From the NCBI RefSeq assembly GCF_016107525.1, contig NZ_JABASR010000005.1, positions 1 through 64,000 of the forward strand: a DNA stretch of 64,000 nt, written 5' to 3'. Every line of letters begins with the position of its first letter. Position 1 is the first letter of the stretch. The position numbers were made by a program, and so were the translations under genes. A model generated the notes under the pieces. The model worked only from the letters and a program-made list of their open reading frames with translations. It did not search any database and was not told the origin of the DNA. The DNA is from Psychrobacter aquimaris (lineage in GTDB: Bacteria; Pseudomonadota; Gammaproteobacteria; Pseudomonadales; Moraxellaceae). Shown here piece after piece: positions 51,218-60,556 of the stretch.

Positions 51218-51982
51218 ATGTCGCGTTTGCCTGTGTCTATGTCGTCGTCGGTTACAGCGTCGTGCAGTCTTTTATTGTTTACCGTTGGCCTAGTAGGTCA
51301 AGCCCATGCAGATAGTATGAGTGCGCTGATCGCCCAAAAATCTGTGCAACCTGATTTCAGTACACGCTATACACCATCATACTCTTCCGTGCCCTCTGCC
51401 AAAGTCAGCACTCGTTCCACCATTCAACGTGCAGCAACTTATCGCTCAAATACTTCCAGTATTCCACCAGCGACTCAGACATCCTATCGTTATCCTGAAG
51501 TAGCGCGTCAAGCACCTGCGGTACTCCCTGCATTTTTATCGGGTAATTATGATAATGTCGATAGCGAGTATTTACCGTTACTAAGCAGTGCGGAGATGCA
51601 AAGCAGTCTGGCCGCCCGTGAAGTGGTTAGTACAGCACGCAAGATGGCGCTGAACGAGCGCGCGATTATTCAAGGTGGCTGCTGGGACTATCTGAATGCC
51701 GTGTTTAAACGCGCCGGGGTGACACGCGATACTATTCATAAAGGTACTTATGGTCAAGGCCCGTATGCCAATAGTGGCGAGATTGAAGTCGGGGATTGGC
51801 TCTATTATATCAACCATGGCTACAATGGCGTCGAGCATAGTGGACTGTTTGTCGGCTGGGTTGATGAGCGCGCAAAGCAAGCACTGATCCTCAGCTATGC
51901 GGGCGAAAACCGCCGCGAACCTGCGCGTTACCGTGTTTATGATTTGAGTAATGTCTATCAAATCATGCGCCCTAGTGTTTAA
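51218..51982 (+). CDS. Secreted putative cysteine hydrolase (NlpC/P60- or CHAP-like)
   Basis: A 254-residue exported protein from ATG 51218, with AAGGAG 7 bases upstream; the ORF extends 29 codons up without support. A signal peptide ends at about AHA-DS (residue 32). A Ser/Thr/Pro-rich linker of about 80 residues follows. The C-terminal domain has a candidate catalytic Cys in IQGGCWDYLNAVFKRAGV, a GDWLYY strand and a candidate His in VEHSGLFVGW. This order (Cys at a helix start, His on a strand with a hydrophobic patch) is that of papain-like cell-wall amidases. Substrate unknown; peptidoglycan is the best guess. Flanked by its own terminator. Confidence 0.6.
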   Translation: MSRLPVSMSSSVTASCSLLLFTVGLVGQAHADSMSALIAQKSVQPDFSTRYTPSYSSVPSAKVSTRSTIQRAATYRSNTSSIPPATQTSYRYPEVARQAPAVLPAFLSGNYDNVDSEYLPLLSSAEMQSSLAAREVVSTARKMALNERAIIQGGCWDYLNAVFKRAGVTRDTIHKGTYGQGPYANSGEIEVGDWLYYINHGYNGVEHSGLFVGWVDERAKQALILSYAGENRREPARYRVYDLSNVYQIMRPSV

Positions 51983-52004
51983 GGTTTCATCTTCATTATG
52001 TCCT

Positions 52005-52045
52005 AAAAAAAGCGTCCGTTACTTTAATGAGTAACGGACGCTTTT
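52005..52045. terminator. Bidirectional terminator
   Basis: Perfect 16-bp stem AAAAGCGTCCGTTACT / AGTAACGGACGCTTTT with a 6-base loop. The A run upstream gives a longer T run on the minus strand. It separates the converging hydrolase gene and hemJ. Confidence 0.85.
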
Positions 52046-52097
52046 AGTTTAGAGGTGTTCAGATCTAAAAATCAGTTATTAGCATGTTTACTGAATT

Positions 52098-52532
52098 TTA
52101 GAAGGGCTTGACCACTACTAAGATGACGATAATGACCAAAGCAAACACTGGTACTTCGTTAAACCAACGCCAGAATTTATGCGTCTTATAATGTGGATTA
52201 TCTATCAGCTTTTTACGATAAAATCCACAAGCACCGTGATAGCCAGAGAGTAATACCACTAATAAGAGCTTGACGTGTAACCAGCCTTGGGTCTTATATA
52301 CATCCCAGCCTAGCCCCAACATCCATAGACCAAAGACCCATGTTGCTATCATCGATGGCGTCATAATACCGCGATAGAGCTTACGCTCCATAATAGCAAA
52401 GCGTTCGTGGCTGATGCTGTCGTCACTCATCGCATGATAGACAAACAAGCGTGGCAAATAAAATATCGCAGCAAACCAGCAGACCATCGATATAATATGC
52501 GCCGCTTTAATCCAATTAAAATAATCTGCCAT
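52098..52532 (-). CDS. hemJ: Protoporphyrinogen oxidase HemJ family protein
   Basis: HemJ oxidises protoporphyrinogen IX to protoporphyrin IX in haem synthesis, and is the usual enzyme in gammaproteobacteria without hemG or hemY. It is a 144-residue integral membrane protein. The first helix reads WIKAAHIISMVCWFAAIFYL, with the conserved His, then PRLFVYH. LYRGIMTPSMIATWVFGLWM and GWLHVKLLLVVLLSGYHGA follow, with the conserved Lys. Four hydrophobic segments are visible. I take ATG 52532 with AGAGAG upstream; a GTG one codon earlier is the other option. It stands alone on its strand. Confidence 0.9.
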   Translation of the reverse strand: MADYFNWIKAAHIISMVCWFAAIFYLPRLFVYHAMSDDSISHERFAIMERKLYRGIMTPSMIATWVFGLWMLGLGWDVYKTQGWLHVKLLLVVLLSGYHGACGFYRKKLIDNPHYKTHKFWRWFNEVPVFALVIIVILVVVKPF

Positions 52533-52621
52533 CACATTCTCTCTTACGATTTAATATTTTATCATCAATAATGTCGGCAAGCTTAGCGCAGATTATCCAA
52601 TAATGGTAGCGATAAAAAACG

Positions 52622-53800
52622 CTACTCTGCCATTACCACTTGCGATTGATGACCACTCATCGCATCCATCACAGGCAATACTTTGGGTGCTCTTGGTGCG
52701 GCAAATTGCTTTGTTAAGCCAAGCTCACGCATGAGTCTGTCATCGCCTGATTGGCTTGCATTGCCAGTAGTCAGCAGTTTATCGCCATAAAAGAATGAGT
52801 TGGCACCTGCCATAAAGGCCAAGGCTTGCTCAGAGTCGGATAGGCTTTCGCGGCCAGCAGACAGACGCACATAGCTGGTCGGGCAGCAAATACGTGCTAC
52901 GGCAATAGTACGAATCCACTCAATCACTGACAGTTGACCTTCTGCCAAGACTTTGTCGCCAATTGGTGTGCCTTTAATGGGCACAAGCAAGTTGACCGGA
53001 ATTGACTCTGGCGCTTTGGGCATTTTTAGCAGCTCATGTACCCAATCGATACGGTCGTCACGGCTTTCACCCATGCCGACGATATTGCCGCTACAGACAT
53101 TGATGCCTGAGTTGCGCACGTTATCTATCGTATCTAAGCGCTCATCATAGCTACGCGTGCTGACGACTTGCTCATAATAGCTGCGCGAGGTATCTAGGTT
53201 ATGATTGTAATAATCCAGTCCAGCATCCGCCAGTTGCGTTGCTTGATTGGTATCTAGCATACCAAGGGTCATACAGGTCTCAAGTCCCAAGGCCTTGACT
53301 TCTTTGATCAGCTCAACCACATAGGGCATGTCTTTGGCGCTTGGATGTTTCCATGCCGCACCCATACAGAACCGTGACGAGCCACTGGCTTTGGCACGTT
53401 TGGCAGCGGCAATGACTTTATCGACTTCTATGCGCTTCTCTGCTTGTAGTTTGGTGGTATCGCGATGATGACCTGATTGCGAGCAGTAGCCGCAATCTTC
53501 GGGGCAGTTACCTGTTTTGATCGATAACAAAGTACTGATTTGTACTTCATTGGCAGTGAAGTGTGCTCGATGTATCGTTTGTGCTTGCAATAACAAATCC
53601 ATCAAAGGCAGGTCAAACAGTTCGGCGATTTCTTCGCGGTTATGCTTACGGGCAATTGGTTGATTGGCTTTGGTGGCATCCGTTGTTAAGTTGTTTAAAA
53701 AGTCATTGTTCAAGCCGTTGTGGCTGTTATTTTGATTATTGAACGTGTCAGTGGGGCTACTGGCATTAGGCTCTGAGATGTTAAGTAATCCTGCCATCAT
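52622..53800 (-). CDS. bioB: Biotin synthase
   Basis: BioB is a radical-SAM enzyme that inserts sulfur into dethiobiotin. The 4Fe-4S cysteines are in [16 protein letters not shown] (about residues 98-113). The auxiliary cluster ligands follow in [10 protein letters not shown] and [11 protein letters not shown], with the conserved Arg in AGRESLS. The length is 392 residues against 346 in E. coli. The excess is an Asn/Ser/Thr-rich N-terminal stretch of about 50 residues and a short C-terminal tail. AAGGAATT precedes the ATG at 53800. The rest of the bio operon is not nearby. Confidence 0.97.
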   Translation of the reverse strand: MMAGLLNISEPNASSPTDTFNNQNNSHNGLNNDFLNNLTTDATKANQPIARKHNREEIAELFDLPLMDLLLQAQTIHRAHFTANEVQISTLLSIKTGNCPEDCGYCSQSGHHRDTTKLQAEKRIEVDKVIAAAKRAKASGSSRFCMGAAWKHPSAKDMPYVVELIKEVKALGLETCMTLGMLDTNQATQLADAGLDYYNHNLDTSRSYYEQVVSTRSYDERLDTIDNVRNSGINVCSGNIVGMGESRDDRIDWVHELLKMPKAPESIPVNLLVPIKGTPIGDKVLAEGQLSVIEWIRTIAVARICCPTSYVRLSAGRESLSDSEQALAFMAGANSFFYGDKLLTTGNASQSGDDRLMRELGLTKQFAAPRAPKVLPVMDAMSGHQSQVVMAE

Positions 53801-53892
53801 ATAATTCCTTTTATAATAGTTTTTGAAACAATCGTTTTTAAGAGAGTAGGGTTTAAAGTAGTTATGTATAAAGCCATAAGGTTTTAGATAAT

Positions 53893-53928
53893 AAAAAAGG
53901 CTGCGATATAGTATACCGCAACCTTTTT
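53893..53928 (-). terminator. Terminator of the SCP2 gene
   Basis: AAAAAGG-TGCG pairs with CGCA-CCTTTTT, with a single mismatch and an inner AT-rich stem. On the minus strand it follows the SCP2 stop by about 90 bases and ends in a T run. Confidence 0.7.
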
Positions 53929-54018
53929 AGAAAATCAGAACACTGCTAAAGAGTAAAGTAACTGAGATATAAATAGTCGTTATCTGTTTTCTTTATTTAC
54001 GTCGCTAGATTTACGTCA

Positions 54019-54525
54019 TTATTTGCCAAGTTTGTGCTTAGCAACCCCAATCCAATGATTGGCAAATTGCTGAGCTTTATAAGCATAAGGTTTGGCTTTT
54101 TGGACGTACGGTTTGTATTCCTCTGGAATGGCGGGCACGATATGCTTAGCAAGCTTATTGAACCACATCATGAGACTATAGTCACCTTCAATGCTGAGGT
54201 TGCCTTCTTGCACGGCAGTCATAAAGGCAGGTAGATTTCCTTTGGTCAAAAGCTTAACGCCCGTCATCGAATCCTTGAAGTTGATGGTGAGGTCTGCTTT
54301 TTTAGCATGGCCACTGTATTGGCTGAAATGTCCATTATCAAAGACAAAATAACGGGCGATATCCGCTTCGGCGCTGGCAAGCTCAATCGTAACATTACGA
54401 TCAGCAAATAACGCTTTCACATCTTCGTTATCACTATCAGCAAGCATGGACAAACGATAGCCAATCACAGCCAACAGCACATCTAACGGATCAGATTTAA
54501 TATCTAATACAGGAACAGTAAACAT
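54019..54525 (-). CDS. SCP2 sterol-binding domain protein
   Basis: A 168-residue soluble protein with an SCP2-like fold, a hydrophobic-ligand cavity. The pattern runs from FVFDNGHFSQYSGHAKKADL to LTINFKDSMTGVKLLTKGNL and the typical VQEGNLSIEGDYSLMMWFNK. In other bacteria such proteins (for example UbiJ and UbiT) assist ubiquinone synthesis, binding isoprenoid intermediates, but I cannot tell whether this is one of them. AGGAG lies 7 bases before the ATG. The basic C-terminal tail (YVQKAKPYAYKAQQFANHW) may touch membranes. Confidence 0.8.
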   Translation of the reverse strand: MFTVPVLDIKSDPLDVLLAVIGYRLSMLADSDNEDVKALFADRNVTIELASAEADIARYFVFDNGHFSQYSGHAKKADLTINFKDSMTGVKLLTKGNLPAFMTAVQEGNLSIEGDYSLMMWFNKLAKHIVPAIPEEYKPYVQKAKPYAYKAQQFANHWIGVAKHKLGK

Positions 54526-54912
54526 AATCGAACTCCTAAAAAATGAGACGCAAAATAATGCGTACTTTATAACAATTTTTGCGACAAATATATAACTAGA
54601 TTATAAACGATGGAGAGGTTGCTATTCTTTAGGAGTTACGTAGAGAGCGTTAAGTATCTTGTAACATTCAATGACGTTACCTTAGTTGAAACAAGTTGAT
54701 ATCATTTATAAAAATGAGAGTAGCAGCGAAAATGAATGCTAGCAATACCTATGCTAGATTAAGCGATTTTGACGCGGCTAATCGTACTTTTTGGGTGAGA
54801 TACAGTCGGATAAAAATAATTTAGATACAGGTTAGGCATCAGGAAGGCAAGTACCGCAAATAGTGAATGAGGTAGCCGGACAGCGTATCTGATTGATATA
54901 GGCGCGACTCTA
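54526..54912. other. Intergenic region, nothing recognised
   Basis: 387 AT-rich bases upstream of the SCP2 gene and downstream of the next minus-strand gene. A reverse-strand ORF at 54759-55016 overlaps the neighbour out of frame and is probably chance. No terminator seen. Confidence 0.4.
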
Positions 54913-55314
54913 TCAGTGGAAGCGCGGTTGGTAGTCGTCATCATCATAAACAGGTGTATGCTCGATATAGCGTGCCGCTTCCAATTTACGCTGCTGCTGA
55001 ACCGATTGACTGACATCCTCGTAACGTAACGCCCGATACAGTACCCAGCCTGCTAAAGGCAACCAACTGATGCCCATGGCGATGATATAGCTGTGCAACT
55101 CTGACAGCTCTGATAGCATAGGACGACCCGCCAAAATACTCTGTATTCCCTCAACCGCCAGCCAATATGCCATACCACCAAATAGATACCACAGCAGCCA
55201 GCGCTGTGAGGATAAGGCAAGCACCAAAATCAAGCCTGCTAGCAAGCTATAACCAAGCAGTGCTGCCGTGCTCCACGTTTCTATACCAATAACCGCAAAT
55301 ATAGTCAGTAACAT
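54913..55314 (-). CDS. Membrane protein, unknown function
   Basis: A 133-residue protein with about four hydrophobic segments: 2-18, 20-36 (LLGYSLLAGLILVLAL), 41-55 and 75-92 (IIAMGISWLPLAGWVLYRAL). A polar tail of 40 residues follows, with an Asp cluster PVYDDDDYQPRFH at the very end. The start at 55314 has a weak GAG site. No family recognised. The gap to the next gene (55315-55553) is 239 bases, without a visible terminator. Confidence 0.6.
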   Translation of the reverse strand: MLLTIFAVIGIETWSTAALLGYSLLAGLILVLALSSQRWLLWYLFGGMAYWLAVEGIQSILAGRPMLSELSELHSYIIAMGISWLPLAGWVLYRALRYEDVSQSVQQQRKLEAARYIEHTPVYDDDDYQPRFH

Positions 55315-55553
55315 TATTCATCTCGCTATTCATAAGGTGAATTCCAATGAGGTCATTATGAAAGTTTGAGCAACAAAGCTAAAGAGGGCACAGGCGACTT
55401 TGCGACAACCGTTGACGTTTGGTTTTTTAGCACGTTTTGATGGTTTTGTATGGCAGAATTTGAGCTTAAGCGCCGCAAGGTTGGGCGCTTATTGTTAAGA
55501 GTAGAGAGAGTTTTCTGGTTTTAAAAACAGCCTGATGCAGGGATGAGGTAGGG

Positions 55554-56549
55554 TTAAGCGCGATTGGTACGAGTGCCCCACCAAGATAACAATGATACCA
55601 AAATCGCGCCTAGTAGCATCAATCCTACAGTGGTTAGCCAATGTGGACCGGTAGGATACTGCCATGGCATCACGTTGTTTATCGCGTCACTATTAAGCGT
55701 GCCTACGGCATCGACTTTCCATGGCCATACCTTTACCAGAGAGCCTGCAATAAAACCTGTCAGTAGTGCTAACGTTGCTTGATAGTAGCGCGATAATAGC
55801 CATTTAAGTGCGCGAGTAAATAATAACAATCCCGTTGCCATGCCCGCAATGACCGTGAAGATTACCGTAAAATTAAGGGTATGTACGGCCTCCAATACGG
55901 TGTCATAAGCACCTAATAATAATAATATAAAAGACCCTGATATACCGGGCAATATCATGGCGCAAATAGCAACCGCCCCTGCAAAAAATAAATACGGCAG
56001 GCTTGGCGTTGCCGTGAGTAGTGGCATACTACTGATTACCACAGCGGCAATTAGTCCGGCAGCAAACAATGCCACGCGCCCTATATTCCAGCGCTTAATT
56101 TCACTTAATAAGATAAATACCGTTGCGATAACCAGTCCAAAAAAGAATGACCAAATAAATAAGGGCTGGTTGTCCAGTAGGTGCTTAATGATACCGGCTA
56201 AAGTAGCAAAACTGGTGGCGATTCCCAATAACAAAAATAATAAAAAAGTCGCATCAACTTGTCGCCATACCGCAACCAAACCTTTGATCCCGCCTTCCTG
56301 TCGAAATATCTGCCAGAGATTGGGGCCGATGCTACTAAGCGAATTAATCAAGCGCTCATAAATACCTGCAATCAGCGCAATGGTACCGCCAGAGACACCT
56401 GGTACGATATCCGCTGCGCCCATGGCCATTCCTCTGATATAAACCCCGAATAGTTGCTTTGAACTATTGGAGGAGGAGGCAGTGCTGCTCTTATCCAGTG
56501 GTTGTGGCGCTGACGGCTCATTTTGCCGTGGTGATGGTGATGCCGTCAT
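55554..56549 (-). CDS. DUF368 family, putative undecaprenyl phosphate translocase
   Basis: A polytopic inner-membrane protein of 331 residues from ATG 56549, which has AAGGA 6 bases upstream; a TTG two codons earlier is less likely. After a polar Ser/Pro-rich tail of about 32 residues it shows the DUF368 start, RGMAMGAADIVPGVSGGTIA. The repeated AMILPGISGSFILLLLGAYD is the second half of this inverted-repeat fold. Eight or nine hydrophobic segments are visible. Family members (PopT) were recently shown to return undecaprenyl phosphate across the inner membrane for peptidoglycan and polymer synthesis. Function here is inferred from the family. Confidence 0.85.
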   Translation of the reverse strand: MTASPSPRQNEPSAPQPLDKSSTASSSNSSKQLFGVYIRGMAMGAADIVPGVSGGTIALIAGIYERLINSLSSIGPNLWQIFRQEGGIKGLVAVWRQVDATFLLFLLLGIATSFATLAGIIKHLLDNQPLFIWSFFFGLVIATVFILLSEIKRWNIGRVALFAAGLIAAVVISSMPLLTATPSLPYLFFAGAVAICAMILPGISGSFILLLLGAYDTVLEAVHTLNFTVIFTVIAGMATGLLLFTRALKWLLSRYYQATLALLTGFIAGSLVKVWPWKVDAVGTLNSDAINNVMPWQYPTGPHWLTTVGLMLLGAILVSLLSWWGTRTNRA

Positions 56550-56714
56550 GAACAATCCTTCATTATCTAAAAGTAAGTGTTATCTAAAAATAAGTATCAG
56601 AGGTTGGTACTACTAAACATACTAGAGCACCTGAAAAGTGTGCTAACGTATAAAAGCTGGATTAATGATAAAGGCATCAACCCAGCTTATTTGATAATCT
56701 AAAGTATTTAGCGA

Positions 56715-57905
56715 TTACTCAGCAGGTGCGAATGCTGGATAACCTAAGGCATAAAGTGTGCCTTCAAGCCCCGTGACATTAATCGCGGCATCAGCGCGTG
56801 CTTGGACAATGGGTTTGGCATGATAAGCGATGCCTAAATCTGCAATGGACATCATCGGTAAATCATTGGCACCATCGCCGATGCAGACCACTTGTGACAT
56901 CTCGATGCCTAAACGTTCAGCAGTATGTTCGACGATAGAGGCTTTTTTGGCACCATTAACGATGGGTAGTTGCACATGACCGGTGACTTCACCTTCTTCG
57001 ATGTCTAGCGCGTTGGCATGAACCTCATCAATGCCCAATTGCTCAGCGATATAGCGGGCAAAGTAGGTAAAACCACCTGATACCAATACCGTATGATAGC
57101 CCAGTGCTTTTAACGCACTGATGGTGGTCCGCGCACCGACCGATAACGTCAAGCGGCTGCAAATATCATCAAGCACATCGGTAGAGATGCCTTTTAATAA
57201 TGCCACACGCTGGGCAAAAGATTCATCAAAGTCAATTTCACCGCGCATTGCAGCTTCAGTAATGGCTTCGACTTCTGCACCAATGCCAGCAGTTTTTGCC
57301 AGCTCTACGATGACTTCTTGTTCGATCAAGGTCGAGTCCATATCAAAGCAGGCAAGCTTGTGGGTACGCAGCATATGACCGACAGATAATATATGACAAT
57401 CGACGACGTTTAGATTATCTGCACTGCCCGCACGACGGGTGTTGTTATATTCTTCAGTCAAGTCATGATGCAAGCGCGTGGTTAGCTGATCATCAATGAT
57501 GTGAGCTGCTGCGGTCTTTTTGCCAGGATGCATGAGGGTGTCAGTGACTGGAACCAACAAATAGCGAAATACTTGTGCTTGGGTAAAGGGTAAGCGCTGT
57601 GCGTTTGCTGCCGTTGGCTCTGTATCAGAGACGGTGATATTGACAAAACTGGCATCAGTATCTTCAGCGACGGTGACCAAATGCCAGCTTGGCTGTTCAT
57701 CCACCCATGATTGCACATACTGATGAATATCAAGCGTCGATACTTTGGTTGGTAGCACGACGATAAGCGCAAAAACAGGCAGGGACTGTAGCGCATCAAA
57801 ATCTTGTAAGTTCGTGTTATCTGGTAACAGTGACGCAATAGAGTCGACGGCTTGTTGCCATGCTTTGCTGTCTTTTGGTAACGAGTAAGATGTATTGTGT
57901 GGCAT
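56715..57905 (-). CDS. serB: Phosphoserine phosphatase
   Basis: SerB removes phosphate from L-phosphoserine in the last step of serine synthesis. It has 396 residues, longer than E. coli (322), mainly because of a larger ACT-like N-terminal region. HAD motif I is LACFDMDSTLIEQEVI (about residues 185-200). Motif II lies in TVLVSGGFTYFARYIAEQLG. Motif III Lys is in VNGAKKASIV and motif IV is VVCIGDGANDLPMMSIADLG. The ATG at 57905 has a weak AAGGGA site. The divergent neighbour is a YtjB-like protein, as in other gammaproteobacteria. Confidence 0.95.
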   Translation of the reverse strand: MPHNTSYSLPKDSKAWQQAVDSIASLLPDNTNLQDFDALQSLPVFALIVVLPTKVSTLDIHQYVQSWVDEQPSWHLVTVAEDTDASFVNITVSDTEPTAANAQRLPFTQAQVFRYLLVPVTDTLMHPGKKTAAAHIIDDQLTTRLHHDLTEEYNNTRRAGSADNLNVVDCHILSVGHMLRTHKLACFDMDSTLIEQEVIVELAKTAGIGAEVEAITEAAMRGEIDFDESFAQRVALLKGISTDVLDDICSRLTLSVGARTTISALKALGYHTVLVSGGFTYFARYIAEQLGIDEVHANALDIEEGEVTGHVQLPIVNGAKKASIVEHTAERLGIEMSQVVCIGDGANDLPMMSIADLGIAYHAKPIVQARADAAINVTGLEGTLYALGYPAFAPAE

Positions 57906-58397
57906 GGCTCAATGGTCCCTTGTATGCTCATATAAGATTGGGAATAATAGCAGCTTTACTCGGCAGCGCCTATAGATGACGCGCAAAGTATCACCGTCGA
58001 TTAAAGATGGTAGCGATCGTTGAAAAATCATTTGAAATTGAATGTAATTATTATGATAAATTTATAAATCTGCTAACGCTATAAGACTTATTATGGTGAT
58101 ATAGTAGATAAGATAAGCGGATTGTATTCATGATAATATTCACGACAATGCTTTCATTCGCCGCTTACCAAATGTGCAGTAGATTATCCTGAGTTATAGC
58201 ATTTTAGACAGCAGTTTTTAAGTAACGAAATCTTGTTGTCAGTCTTATTTTAGGCAACAACAGACATGTCACAGCATGGTGCTGACATTCAATAAATGCT
58301 TATTAAGATACGTACTGTACAGTTTTTTTAAATTCGCCAAAAAATGAGCGATAGCCTTGTTTTTTAATTTCTCTTCTCCAAAAAAGTTTACCATATC
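57906..58397. other. Divergent intergenic region serB / YtjB-like gene
   Basis: 492 AT-rich bases that should hold both promoters. The only structured site seen is a 10-bp palindrome ACTGTACAGT (58314-58323). Nothing coding. Confidence 0.4.
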
Positions 58398-59852
58398 ATG
58401 ACGTATTTAGCGCCGCGGCAAGGGTTGTTTGCCATTATTCTTCTGGTTAGTTTTTGTTTACAGACGTTGTTATTGGTCATCAGCACCGATCAACAACTGA
58501 GCAAAAGTCGTGCGTTAAAAGGCGAGCAAATGGTCGCCCAGCTGATTGATGAAGCAAGGTTGTCTTTAGAAAATAAAGACCGTGTCAGCTTAAGCGTCAT
58601 TGCCAATCGCTATACCAGCGAGCAAGACGTGACACGCATATTGATTAAAGACAATAACGACGATATCTTGGTGCCTGTTGGCAATGCGCCCATGCAGCAA
58701 GGTGATACCATTCGTCAGATTGCCACCAATGGCGATTCGGTAATTGGCAGTGTGTCGTTGACGTTAAAAGATATTAGCAAAGGCGAGATTATCGCTATGC
58801 AATGGCCATTCGTCATCGGTACGATGCTGCTGCATTTGTTGCTTTGGCTGGTTTATGGTTATCTTGCCCGTCCGACCAAAGAGCAGATCAATGCGCTTAG
58901 CCGTGATATTCAAGATTTGCATCGTGAGCAGTATATGCAAATCGATCAGCGCAATTATGATCGTGAGCTTGAACGTCGTACCACGGATTCTGATAGAGAA
59001 ACTTCGGAGTATTCTGTAGAGAGTGCAACGGATGGGCAGCCAACCAGTGCACGCAAATTGGATGTGCATAGTGAAGTAAATCAGTATTTAAGAACGCAAC
59101 AAAATCAAGACGCGACAGGTTCTAATAATCAGCCTATCAATGATACAACTGAAGAGCGGACAGAGCATGACGCAGCAGATGGTGCTCAAACTGATATAAG
59201 CAGCGCTCATAAATCTGGCAGCGCCTCTCGGTTGTCTGCCACCCGCTCATTTGATAGTGTGAGAGTGCAGATTGTATTTCATGACGAGTTCAATATGCTT
59301 GAGCGTCTTGCGCCGGCTCAGCGTTTACCTTATTTAGCATTATGTACGCAGCTATTGAACCAAGCAGTGACTGAGTTGCTTAAGCAGCCTTTATTATTAG
59401 GTGTCAGCGCGATGAATGAGCCACGTTTCGATGACACGGGTGCTAGTGTGTTGTTAAAGGCGGACAATAGCCATGCCAAAGTGGCGTTAGCAGGCGTGAT
59501 GCTTGGCAAGCTGTATTTGATGCTCAATAAAATCATCCATGACAAGCACATTGAGCTAAGCCGCTTTGCGCTACCCGCTAAAGCAGGTGTCAGCGATGAT
59601 GCGCAGGCGCAAGCAATGACGCAATTATTACACAGTGTTGGCAAAAAAGAGCAAATGCTGATTTTGTTACCCAATGCAGGTCTCAAGCAAATCAGCCACC
59701 ATGTACAGGTACAGAGTATCATGCGCCCAACAACGGTTTATGAGCGTGAATGTGCCGTGTTTGATGGTGGCAATGATTCGATGATCCAACGCTTAGCGGA
59801 TGTGCGTAATGCGGTATTGATGATTGAAAGCGCAGATGAGTCGGCTATTTAA
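58398..59852 (+). CDS. YtjB/AhpA (Smp)-like membrane protein
   Basis: A 484-residue bitopic or two-TM inner-membrane protein. A first hydrophobic segment (LFAIILLVSFCLQTLLLVI, about 10-29) precedes a periplasmic region of about 100 residues. A second segment is at about 137-155 (IGTMLLHLLLWLVYGYLA). A cytoplasmic part follows, with a low-complexity Thr/Asp/Glu-rich stretch (about 195-285) and a conserved C-terminal block (about 290-480). In E. coli smp/ytjB also lies divergent from serB, and the layout matches this family, so the call rests on synteny and topology. Function unknown. The ATG at 58398 has no strong ribosome site. Confidence 0.65.
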   Translation: MTYLAPRQGLFAIILLVSFCLQTLLLVISTDQQLSKSRALKGEQMVAQLIDEARLSLENKDRVSLSVIANRYTSEQDVTRILIKDNNDDILVPVGNAPMQQGDTIRQIATNGDSVIGSVSLTLKDISKGEIIAMQWPFVIGTMLLHLLLWLVYGYLARPTKEQINALSRDIQDLHREQYMQIDQRNYDRELERRTTDSDRETSEYSVESATDGQPTSARKLDVHSEVNQYLRTQQNQDATGSNNQPINDTTEERTEHDAADGAQTDISSAHKSGSASRLSATRSFDSVRVQIVFHDEFNMLERLAPAQRLPYLALCTQLLNQAVTELLKQPLLLGVSAMNEPRFDDTGASVLLKADNSHAKVALAGVMLGKLYLMLNKIIHDKHIELSRFALPAKAGVSDDAQAQAMTQLLHSVGKKEQMLILLPNAGLKQISHHVQVQSIMRPTTVYERECAVFDGGNDSMIQRLADVRNAVLMIESADESAI

Positions 59853-60036
59853 TGCTACTTATCTTCGCTGATTAATATACAATTGTCTGCGATATTATCT
59901 TTATCTTTATCTTTATATCGCCTAAAAATAGGGCGGTAATAATAAAAAGCATTGACAACATGAAGTAGAGACTTTATAAGGCATATATATATTAATGTAT
60001 TCTTAATACCCTTGCTAAAAATGATAGGAGTTTGTC

Positions 60037-60273
60037 ATGAGTGACGCTGATATTGACGATGATTTTGATGATGATTTTGTCGACGATGATGATGCAAAGA
60101 TGGTGGAAGAGGCCGAGACGAGCGTGCGTACGCGCTTAAGCAGTCTTGAGAAGCGTCGACTAATCGATAATCTGCTAGAAGAAAAGCGTTTGGCTAAAGA
60201 GCTAAAGGATGATCTAGACGATATAGACAATTTCGATGAAGATGGCGATGACTGGGATGATGACGATCTTTAG
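60037..60273 (+). CDS. Small acidic protein, PA3496-like
   Basis: A 78-residue, very acidic protein. Both ends are Asp-rich (DIDDDFDDDFVDDDD and DEDGDDWDDDDL). The middle is a basic amphipathic helix, RRLIDNLLEEKRLAKELKDD. The helix resembles that of the small PA3496 family of Pseudomonas, annotated as a putative envelope integrity protein. TAGGAG lies 7 bases before the ATG, so translation is likely. The family link is recalled, not searched. Confidence 0.6.
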   Translation: MSDADIDDDFDDDFVDDDDAKMVEEAETSVRTRLSSLEKRRLIDNLLEEKRLAKELKDDLDDIDNFDEDGDDWDDDDL

Positions 60274-60556
60274 TCTTTAAACTTAAGTCATAGCTTAATG
60301 TGAAAGTGCCCAGTCATTTAAGCCGACTAAAGCCTCTTAATAATGGCGTATTAGCTGATACTGTCAAGCCAATGACATCTCGTTCGTTACTTTTCGACGG
60401 TTGCTAGCAACCCGCTCTATACAATGATTCTTACTTTATAAAGGTGGTTTGGGTGCTTTACCGAAACTACCTTTACCTTCAAATTATCCGCTATTCTGCA
60501 CTTAACCGATCGTTTATGGCATCAGCCGCACTCTATCTTTCAAGGACAATTACATC

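Noticed and set aside
54759-55016. 85-codon minus-strand ORF overlapping the 133-residue membrane protein
   Set aside because: Out-of-frame overlap and no ribosome site or family resemblance.
58314-58323. ACTGTACAGT palindrome as a LexA-type box
   Set aside because: Lacks the CTGT-N8-ACAG spacing and Moraxellaceae do not use the E. coli LexA system; left as an unexplained palindrome.
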